This document shows positions 55,441 to 64,000 of a stretch of DNA of 64,000 nucleotides, one piece after another; positions within the stretch are counted from its first letter, which is position 1; every line of letters starts with the position of its first letter. The notes beneath the pieces were generated by a model, which saw only the letters and a program-made list of their open reading frames with translations, was not told the origin of the DNA and searched no databases. The stretch is from the NCBI GenBank assembly GCA_036936605.1, contig JAUPFV010000005.1:59106742-59170741 (forward strand), read 5' to 3'. The position numbers and the translations under genes are program-made. This DNA is from Limnanthes douglasii subsp. nivea (taxonomy: Eukaryota > Streptophyta > Magnoliopsida > Brassicales > Limnanthaceae).

Positions 55441-55870
55441 TTTTATTTTTTAAAAAAATCAAAAAATATCATCAATGGATCTAGTTTTGTTCATTTAAAA
55501 AACAAAAGCGATGGTACTTTCATTTTTTTTTTCGAGCTCCGATTTGAAAGATACAGATCTTTTAAAAATAAAATAAAAAGATAAAGTAGGATTTCCTGAA
55601 AAACTCTGGGGACTTCAATTAATTGCTTATCTTTTCTATTTCTTTACGTTATTCTCCTTTTAATTATCTTCAAGTCCTTTACTTTTATATTCTTTTTTAA
55701 TATAGCTTCTATTTGTAATATTAAATCTTTTTTATTTCTTTTTTGCTCATTTTTTTCTCCCATTTCACTAATAAATCAAAATAACCAAATGAGTGTAATT
55801 TATTCATAAATAATTAAAACTAACAATTAAATTAGTATAAAAGTAGTATAAAATTAAGGATAAATATCAT
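55441..55870. other. AT-rich interval after the palindromic array
   Basis: Contains one further decayed array word (AGGATTTCCTGAAAAACTCTGGGG near 55588-55610, given here in two parts: AGGATTTCCTGAAAAACT and CTGGGG), otherwise T-rich DNA. It is probably the inner part of the inserted element. Confidence 0.4.
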
Positions 55871-56759
55871 TTGATCAGTGTGTACTCTTTCCTACTTAAA
55901 TGGTGCAGGAATGTTTTAAAGAAGCACTTATCTTTATTTACTCATTTCTCATTTTTTGTTCTCATATTAATATTATTATATATTTTACAAGGCATCAAAT
56001 CAATAGTATTGTATGGTGCATACTCGACCTAACTTCAATAGCAAAAAAAAATGGTAAGTGTGAATATAGATTAGAGACCTGTGAAGAGATTTAGTCTTTA
56101 GTTTAACAAAAATAAACAATAAGTCTGAACATAGTCTTAATTCCATCGCAGAGCTTCAACCTTAAATTTAACAAAAAAAAGATAAGACTTTACATATTCT
56201 TCAGCCCCTCAAAGAACTTCAACTTTCATTATTGATAAAGTCAAAATTGACTAAAGGGTAAGCACACATATAGTCTTCAGCACTTTAAAGAGCTTCAGCC
56301 TTTACACATATCAAAATAATAGAAAAAAAGAAAAGATCAAATATAATATGCAACGTTTAAGAGAGATTTGGTCACTCTACCCATTAAACAATAAAATTAA
56401 TTAAAGTAATTATAAAGTCAATATACCTCTAAATTCAATCAAAATTAAATAAATAGATTATCCTCAAGAGATTCATGAACCCTTAAAAATAATGAGGTTT
56501 GATTATTTCTAAACATAATCCAAAAAAAGATCCTACATGGTCCTTATTCACGTCTTGGTAGCCTGGACACGCAAGTAAAAAAACACAAGCACAAATTAAT
56601 GACAATTGCAAGTTAATTTGTTTACTATATCTATAAGACAAAAAATACCCAACCATCGGAACCTATTTCACATATATGTCATAACCATATGGACTTTAGT
56701 CATAAAAAATTCCTAAAAGGCTAGATAAATGTAACAACATACTAAAAGATCATTCATAC

Positions 56760-59700
56760 ATGTGTGGTCTAACCTTCATTTTTGGTCGAGCTCAAAGTAA
56801 CATCATTACTAGAATTCATATCTCTGGCTCGACTATGTAGTAGTAGCAAATTGACTTGGTAAATTGGAACAATCACCGACCCAATGACATCCCCTTGCTT
56901 GCTATATTCTTCATACAAATAGAGAAAATCTTGCCTTCCAACCTCTATCATTTACTTATACACTTGATAACCATATTTTTTTGCAGTTATAAGAGGTTTC
57001 TACTCAGAGGAACTAACCCAATCACGTGTATCTGGTCTCTCTTCCTTTGGAACATAATTATATAATGTATTTAATTAATATCAAGATAATCCTCTTTAAG
57101 TTATTGTATAAGTTCTTTGTTAGCTTTGTACATCGCATCATTGGGTTCTTCAAGTATCGATTTGGCAAAACCAGCCACCAATTCAGCATAATTAGTACAT
57201 TTAGTTATGAAGGTATATTCGAGCTTATTATTCTGAGATAAGGTATCATCCAATTTTAATCATAGACCTTCCTTATCAAATTGAGAAACATATGTTTGAC
57301 TTCACGCTCCTCTTGTACTTTGGATAATTTAGCTTTGACCTTCATCCAACTTCTTATGAGCTGATAAGAGGTATCCGGCCTGGATATATTAAGTCTATAC
57401 AAGAACACTCTAGAGCCAATACAAGATAACTATTTTTTGGTGAAACCATTGTCTACACTATATATCTTCAAAAGCATCCAAGCCTTGATAGAAACTCACT
57501 TTACCAACAGACTCACGACTTTAGCTTTAAATTGAAGCTCAACATACAATATATTTCATCCCACCCACTTATGCTCAAGATTTCGTTACATATAGGGCTG
57601 CCTACAGCTATCTTCTATCCTTAAATGACTGATCAACGACCTTTAGAATTGGCTAAAGATCGATCTTAAAGTTAGAGAAGTATGGCATACATGATGCAAG
57701 GTAGTCAAACCATTGAGCAACGTTTATATAAAAACCCAAAGACATCAAAATATTACCGCACATAACAACAAAGTATACCTTTACACCCAGGTTCAGCTAC
57801 CTCCTAGCCAAATATACAAACGATAAATAGCTTGGAAACTTCATACAAGTGGTCATAATAATAAATCGACTAACAATCTTAAAGATTTGCTACAAGGTAA
57901 TCAAAGATGGTCCAGACGTCCCATCAATATCTACCATAAGTGTTATTTTAATTGGTATATTCTGTTTACCCCCAACCTTAACACATTTAGAAATTACTAA
58001 AAATGATGATGGGTTTAGTTCAGGGACCTTAGGGCCCTCGGTTATCAAAGCTACTATATAAATGACATGCTTATGAATATCAAAACTATAACATATTTGT
58101 CTCTAGACCTCTCAATTTCAAAACCTCATTAGTTAGTCGAATTTGGTACTCAAACCACATTATAAGCAGACTCCAAACCTTGGGTTCTTCGGTCGCTCCA
58201 AACTAGTCAGTCGGACCCTATTTGGTTATCACTACCCTTTTGGTATGGGTATTAGGAACTTCATTAATCATGGAAAAATATACCTCTGTATATATCACCT
58301 CCTCTATGATAAAAGCAAACTTGGAACCTATTTTCCTATATTGGACTACCGGATTTACAATCACAAAGATACGATCGAAAATCTCATCCGTGGAGCTTTC
58401 TACTACCTTTGGAGGATGAATTGTTATTTCAATCCCATACAAAGTTGAGATATTTTCTATAGTATTTTGCATATTCTCTGGCATCTCTGACACTATAATT
58501 TTACTAGCCAAACCTTCCACCATCAGATTCATGAAAATTAAAACTTCAGTAAAATGATCACTACTCCTACAATATTGGGATTCAACTCAACATGTTTCCT
58601 CCATGCTTCAGTAGCTTTTAGGCCTCCAGACCTAGTCCCGTATATTTTGTCATGCTTGCAGGGAATGCATATTTTCTTGACCTTCGGCCCTACCTTTGTT
58701 GTTGCTCTTCTCAACTCAACGGGGTATGGCCCTCATCATGGCAACTTCTGTTAGCTCAGGTTTCCCCATCACAGACTTCACAATGACCTTCCTACTTGGA
58801 GATCATCTAACTACAATCTTCCTTCCTGAAGCACCATTCTTTTTTTCATTTTTAGACACAACAACAACCTTAGAAGTTCTCTTAGGATGAATATTTTCCT
58901 CATCAAATTCATCTCATATTTAATATTTGTAGACCAAAAATCCACTAATGGCAGAAGTATTCGTCCATAGGCCATTGGGTACATATTTTTTAGGCACACG
59001 CATATATACGTATGAATACCTCCATTAGGGTGCTTCTCTTACAAACCCATCATAATGTGCTTTAGCATTTGCTGTTTTCCTCTAGAATACTTCCCCTATA
59101 ATAACTGATATAAAGAAAGAAACTTAGTTATAAATACATATCATGTTTAGTGGTAAACTCATAATGCACTGAAACTGAAGGTTGTGGTATCACTTTTTGA
59201 ATTCCAAACATGTGAACACAACAAGCTCTTCTCTTTCGACCCAGTCTCCCAGTTGTCAAAGACATGCACGGATTATATTTTTCTAAATCTTGTTAAATTA
59301 TAGAAGATCGTCAAAATTTTTGGCATTCTTGTTCATTACAAAATAGAAGTGGATTGGGAAGTTTCCCAATGGGTACATAGCCAAGAATTTTCTCACATTG
59401 GAGTGTTAGTACATCATTTATGACAAGATGATTAATGTCATCAATATTCTCCAAGTGTTTGACACAAGTTAGCTCATGCAAATTTAGCAACTCTCGGCTT
59501 AAAACCAATCAAAGTTATGTGAAGAATACAACATCAACTTTATACATATGCAAGATATTTTCACCCTTTACTGGGAACCGAACCTCCACGTTTATAAATC
59601 GTCCTATTTTTATAACTTTTGGTTCTAATAGGGAACATCAATATAATTATAATCGCCACGCGTCACACTTTGGGATCCAACGCGACTCAAGAAATCCAAA

Positions 59701-60060
59701 CATACCTCGACTCAGTTGATCAACTTATTTGGGAATGACACCGCAATAAAAATAAAGGTGTTCTCATGGTCTATAGATGGGATAATATCAAGATGAACAA
59801 CTCCTTCTTGTACCACTCTCTCATTTGACACCCTAGTTTTTTGGCTTATGTTCTGTAACATCGGTATCGATTCATTATTCTTTGATTGAGTAGGTGATGG
59901 CAAGCCAAGCGGCGCACTTGTAATAGACCTTTAACTATTAGAGTCTCTTAATGGCTGGTCTCATGCTTTAGGGTACTTTTCTAATCATTTTTGATCATAA
60001 TATAGCTTAGCTAAAATCGATAGAAGTGGTAATCAAGAAACAATTTAATTAAGGAAGAAT
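56760..60060 (-). pseudogene. antisense gene remnant of the old Tat element
   Basis: Minus-strand pieces lie where the antisense gene sits in the younger copies. The alignable part is 58030-57640, with QNIPIKITLMVDIDG in place of PENVKVRIPIDPET, then a W-F-x-Y-L-A-S-C-M (VAQWFDYLASCM) in place of NTWFTLMACIM, in the same order and spacing. Upstream (58532-58218, 59508-59311, 59903-59712) are acidic, poorly conserved frames like the N-terminal linker; downstream (57300-56769) Lys/Glu-rich helical pieces like the coiled coil. Heavily interrupted; the assignment rests on position plus one weak alignment. Confidence 0.5.
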
Positions 60061-60171
60061 GCTTTCAGATTTTGGAGATTTATTATGATAACGATGAAAC
60101 ACAACTTAAACTTTTGCAATAGCAACAGTGGAGAACAACAAAATAAAAAGTAGACGAAACATGCAGGTTGT

Positions 60172-60178
60172 ATTTATA
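60172..60178 (-). promoter_or_regulatory. TATA-like box facing the old antisense gene
   Basis: TATAAAT (within GGTATAAATAC) on the minus strand, upstream of the remnants, as in the two younger copies. Confidence 0.35.
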
Positions 60179-60890
60179 CCTTCTTGTGCTTAAATCCTAA
60201 CCTTACATGTTTTTAATTTAATGGCTAAGATTTTATCAAGTGATAAAAGGCTTCAAAAGATATACGTGGAATGCCCAAAGTTATAAGATGAACAACCCGT
60301 ATGCGTTGGTGTTTACCTCACTACATACGCTTCCGCCTTGTGTCATTACCTAAATGCTTATCCAACAACTATTTTTTATTAATTTTATTCAACCCCTATA
60401 TTAAATAACAACTTACTTTAGGAACACGTACTATTTCAAATACAAATCATAGTTGGTTATCTATTTATGCATGTACTTATATTCTCTAGGAAATACTAGC
60501 CTTGAGCATGCATTCCGCCAAGATATGTTTTGAAGCATCACATCAGCAAGTCGAACCAACAGTCTCTTTTATTTATTTATCTACTACTCTCGCTATGGAT
60601 TAGTCTTTTCTTTATCCTTCAAAATGACTTGGAGGCTACTATTTTTTACATAGGCACGCTTTGAAGTAGCACGAAGTTTATATAAGATCCTTATGATTTG
60701 GATAGATGTTTAAACAAACCAAGCAAACTGATATCTGTTACTTGTACTCTTTTTATCTTAAAAAATAGAGTTTTTTTCCTCAATAAAGGTTTTGGTCGGT
60801 AAAAGGGTTTTAACCATTCACGAACCAACCCAGATATGCCTTTGAGGTTTTGTTTGGCTCGAGTAAGTTGAGTTCATCAAAAGACCACAC
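60179..60890. other. non-coding interval, probable 3' spacer of the old Tat element
   Basis: No gene. By position it corresponds to the stretch between antisense promoter and 3' LTR in the younger copies; no polypurine tract or LTR is recognised before the hAT element. Confidence 0.35.
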
Positions 60891-60892
60891 CA

Positions 60893-62670
60893 TAGCTGTC
60901 AAATGGCATTATGACGACCACCATGACGGTGTGGCGAGGCGAGGACAGCCTTTGGCGCCACCCGACGTAGCGTGGCGACGGGCTTAGTATAGCGCTCGCC
61001 ATGGCGCGCCACACTAAAACCCTTATATTTTTTAAATTAAAAACAAAAACTTAAAAACTAATAGACCCACACCCTGTGTTCTTTTTGCCAACTCCATTAA
61101 ATTTCTTTCTTTTCTCAATCAAACACATACACCCGACGGCGACGCAGAAATTCCCGACGACGACAACGATGACTAAACCCCTAACAACGATTCCGCTGCT
61201 TGCAACAAACTGATCTGTAAGTCGGTTTTTCTGTTTCATTGCTGTTTCTTTGGTATAGCTCATTTCAGTGTTTCCTTCTCTGATTCTTCGTAGGTCTGGT
61301 TAGCTATGATAAATCTATGTTTATTAATTCTTTGATTCAGCATTACAAAGTAAATCTAGCTCTTTAGCTTTCTTAATCAATACTTTTCTTCTCTTTGAGA
61401 AAGTCACTTTTTTGTTTGTCGAACAAATGAAATTAAAAGATTTCTAACTTAAAACTAAAGGAATAAAAAACCCAATAGATTTCTTTATTGGGTTTATACC
61501 TAAGAGTTTGTTGTGTGCAGGACCTGCAGGTTGATGTCTGTATTTTTCTAAGCTCTAGATTATGTTTTTCTATTTTATTAGTGAATTAGTCTATAATATT
61601 TTGTCGTTTTTCATAGATTTTATTCGTTTTGTTTAATAAATTAATTTATTAATGTGTCTTGGAACATACAATGAGCAGGTGACTATGAATAAGATAGAAA
61701 GCTTGAGCCATATTGAGTCTTGATCACCTTTGTAGCATGTTATGCACTTATTTCTAACTAATTTTCTGAATTTTATCTGGTAGGTAAGAGTCGTAAGACA
61801 ATGGCAAACAGTTTTTCTAACACGCAAGTTGGTTCGTCTACGTCTAGGAAATCCAAAGACATTGGTTAGGATTATGGATTTCTTTCTGATCCTAAATATA
61901 GAGATGTCGTTACATGTCGTTTTTATGAAAAGACTTATAGATGGGGGATAACTTAATTGAATTATCATTTACTTGGATCATCTACTAATATGGTTGATTG
62001 TAAATAATATCCCTCTCGTATCAAAGATAGACTTCAAAGTGTAACGGGGAAAAATGGAGGAAAAGAGGCAATAAAACAAGTGAATTGTGAGCTAATAGTT
62101 GAAGAAAATTGTGAAGATGAAGAGATAAAGAGTGTTCAAAGAGGGAACCCATAACTGAAAAGAAAAAAGATGCAAACTCATAAGTAAATCATGAGAAGGC
62201 TATGCAGAAATTAAGGACATATGCAGTTCAGTTGTTTTCGAGATGGATGTATGATGTTGGGATTACCTTTAATGCGGTTAATTATGAGTCTCTACAGGTT
62301 GCAATTGAGGCTATTGGACAGTTTGGTCCGGGGATGAAGGCCCCGAGATATCATGAAGTTACGGTGACATGTTTGGAAAAAAAAAATAGAAACTACTGAG
62401 ACATTTGTTGAAGAAAATTTAAAGGATGGTAGAAGAAATGGTTGTACTTTGATGGGTGATGGTTGGACTGATAAGAATGGGAGGGTTCTTGTTAATGTTT
62501 TGGTAAACACGCTAGAAGAAGTGTTTTTTAGACACAATTGATGCTTCAGGTTTCTCCAAAACAGGGTCCAAGATGTATGATATGCTTGGCAAATACATAG
62601 ATAAACTTGTCTCGGATAATGTTGTTTAAGTAATAACAGATAACGCATCTGAGAATGTTTTGGCTGGTAC
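60893..62670 (+). mobile_element. hAT transposon, decayed, right end not identified
   Basis: The left end probably reads TAGCTGTCAAATGGC at 60893, a typical hAT terminus, followed by a GC-rich subterminal block (60905-61015) with repeated GGCGCC, GTGGCGA and CGCCATGGCG words that can pair with one another. A leader and introns follow (61020-61800), then a transposase gene. The block at 60905-61015 is by far the most GC-rich DNA of the window. The right terminus may lie beyond the coding remnant or outside the window. Confidence 0.75.
61801..62670 (+). pseudogene. hAT transposase (BED finger and DUF659), broken
   Basis: ATG at 61801. The BED-type DNA-binding finger is at 61850-62010: DYGFLSDPKYRDVVTCRFYE then YHLLGSSTNMVDCK, with the second Cys of the C-x2-C changed and in-frame TAG and TAA codons. 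The DUF659 region follows: FSRWMYDVGITFNAVNYES and AIEAIGQFGPGMKAPRYHE (62235-62360), then, after a frame change, CTLMGDGWTDKNGR (62443-62481) and TDNASENVLAGT (62637-62672), including acidic residues of the catalytic core. The C-terminal dimerisation domain is not seen. It would bind and move the element ends. Confidence 0.85.
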
Positions 62671-63715
62671 GTTAACTAATCTAGTTTTTATTGTTGTGTT
62701 TTTTTAGTCAATGTTGTTCTTTATGCATTGCGTTCTTATGATTAAGTGGTGTGTTGATATCTTGGAGAAAAGTTGTTATTTTGATGAAATCTGATACCTC
62801 TCTTGGTATTTTGATCCGAGAGTTAGTTCTGATTTCTTTGGTGAATCGACATTTCCAGTAGAGAGCCCTGCATCTTACTTTTCATGCTTTCAAACTAGTT
62901 CTGTTCGTTCTACCTTTAGTTTTCGGTTGATTATCCAGATTTGTAGCTTGAAATAATAGGAAGAATTGGTAATGCATATTCAAGTTATGATATGTTTTAA
63001 TATATTGCACTGCCTTACTTCACTTCTTGGTGGAATTTTGTTTATCTCACAGTAGTTACTTTCTTCGTATTGTTTTCATGCCTTCACTTCTTTGTAAAAT
63101 TTTTTTTATCTCACATCTATGAATTTCTTGGTACTGAAATTTGTAAGAACGAAACTTGTCATTTCTCTTAAGCATAATAACATCATTCACACAGTTTGAA
63201 ACCTCATTGATACCAAAACGACTATCCTTGATCCTCTTCAAGTTGAAAAAAGTGAAGGGAACAACACACAAGTGTTCAAGATCTGCCCGGTAAAAATAAA
63301 AATTTGGTTAATTGTGCCAATTAGTCTAACGAAAACATGAGATTAAAATCTTAGGATGAGAAGAAGAACAAGCAAAATGAGAATCTTTAAATGGTTTTGA
63401 AGTTATGATGGGCAGGAAGAGATTCTCTTTAAATCGAAGAAGAGATATAAAAGAAAGGCATTTTAGTATATCGAATATGGATTCCTCAGGAAGATGTAAA
63501 CTTATTTTCGTATCTTCGTCGAATCTGGCTTTTGATATGGGTTTTGTCCCAGGTCTTGGTTTCTTCTCAACGATTTAAGCTTTTCTCTTCTCCGTCAGTG
63601 GCTTCTTCTTAGCTCATTTTTTTTTGCTTTTGATGCCATACATAGTTTTTAAATGGCGTAGGATACACAAAACTATATCCAAAACATAATCCTATATCTT
63701 ACATTACCTATTGTA
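62671..63715. other. non-coding interval after the hAT transposase remnant
   Basis: T-rich DNA, likely an intron or 3' part of the hAT element at its start. No domain or dimerisation-region similarity is visible. Confidence 0.4.
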
Positions 63716-63719
63716 TACT

Positions 63720-64000
63720 GCACTTAGGTCATGTGACACTAGCAATGCCTATAATATATTAAATAATATATTAGTCATTTACTTATAGCACAGTTTAATA
63801 TATCAGTGGTTTATAGCAAAGGTTATTGTTAGTAATATATTAGATAATATATTAATTTTATTGGTTATAGTATAGGTTAGTGGTGTTATATATAAAACAG
63901 TGTTTATAACACAGTTTATTGCTTATAGCATAAGTTAATTATTAGTGGTGAATAACCTTTATTTCTTATAATGGAGGTTACCGGTGTTACGTATTAGAGG
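63720..64000. repeat. degenerate AT-rich repeat of TTATAGCA(T/C)A words
   Basis: Words such as TTATAGCACAGTTTA, TTATAGCATAAGTTA, TTATAGTATAGGTTA and AATATATTA(G/A)(A/T)TAATATATTA recur at irregular 25-60 bp spacing to the window end, on both sides of short palindromes of ATATATTA. Boundary beyond the window unknown. Confidence 0.6.

Larger units (their letters stand above)
49141..60880 (+). mobile_element. old, heavily decayed Tat-lineage gypsy element with nested insertions
   Basis: In order on the plus strand: gag core, nucleocapsid knuckle, reverse transcriptase, first RNase H, second RNase H, integrase, the GGTGCAGGAATGTTTTAA form of the spacer block, and antisense coding remnants. It is interrupted by a solo LTR in the second RNase H (52378-52745) and by foreign sequence after the integrase (about 54480-55870). 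Stops occur every few tens of codons. Neither LTR is identified, so the ends are approximate; the right end is probably cut by the hAT element at 60.89 kb. Confidence 0.75.

Overview
This is nuclear DNA of a flowering plant, most likely a eudicot. The evidence is AT-rich non-coding DNA, GT-AG introns, a canonical MIR169 hairpin, a tRNA-derived SINE, and a dense layer of plant-type transposable elements (Ty3/gypsy Tat lineage, Ty1/copia, hAT, Mutator-like, LINE, TRIM-like). No intact host protein-coding gene is visible. The only host gene I can support is the MIR169 gene near 26.8 kb.

Layout. 1-2517: the 5' part of a minus-strand Tat-type gypsy element, cut by the window edge. 2518-4563: old DNA with a 45-bp triplicate repeat and a decayed copia reverse transcriptase fragment. 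4569-15075: a complete but inactivated Tat gypsy element of about 10.5 kb with 375-bp LTRs and target-site duplication ATTTC. Between its integrase and 3' LTR it carries a separate gene on the opposite strand with its own intron and TATA box. 15076-20560: non-coding DNA with an hAT-type short element (8-bp duplication), a second TAGGCATG-ended element and a TRIM-like LTR pair. 20873-25292: a multi-exon, disabled minus-strand gene of the plant mobile-domain/DUF1985-like kind, with dispersed imperfect palindromes in its introns and a terminal-like sequence upstream. 26.7-26.93 kb: MIR169. 28.2-28.7 kb: a 52-bp duplication and a SINE. 31343-34862: a minus-strand copia element with one 201-bp LTR, fused directly to 34863-42325, a 5'-truncated second copy of the Tat family, again with the antisense gene and with a 321-bp Mutator-type MITE inside its 3' LTR. 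44.0-45.0 kb: LINE zinc-finger and RNase H remnants. 45.8-47.8 kb: a plant mobile-domain remnant and a FAR1-like transposase remnant facing each other. About 48-60.9 kb: a very old Tat element, interrupted by a solo LTR (52378-52745, duplication GAATC) and by a segment with a palindromic tandem array (54742-55440), and again followed by antisense coding remnants. 60.9-62.7 kb: a decayed hAT transposase gene.

How the pieces relate. The window is a nest of insertions. One Tat family and its relatives occur at four sites of different age (the edge element, the two younger full or truncated copies, and the old copy), plus one solo LTR. In the three sites that include the region between integrase and 3' LTR, an oppositely oriented gene is present, preceded in all three by a TATAAAT box facing the gene. 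The two younger copies share an intron at the same place. This antisense gene, and the terminal sequence plus palindromic repeats shared between the 20.8-25.3 kb and 54.7-55.4 kb loci, are the most interesting structures here.
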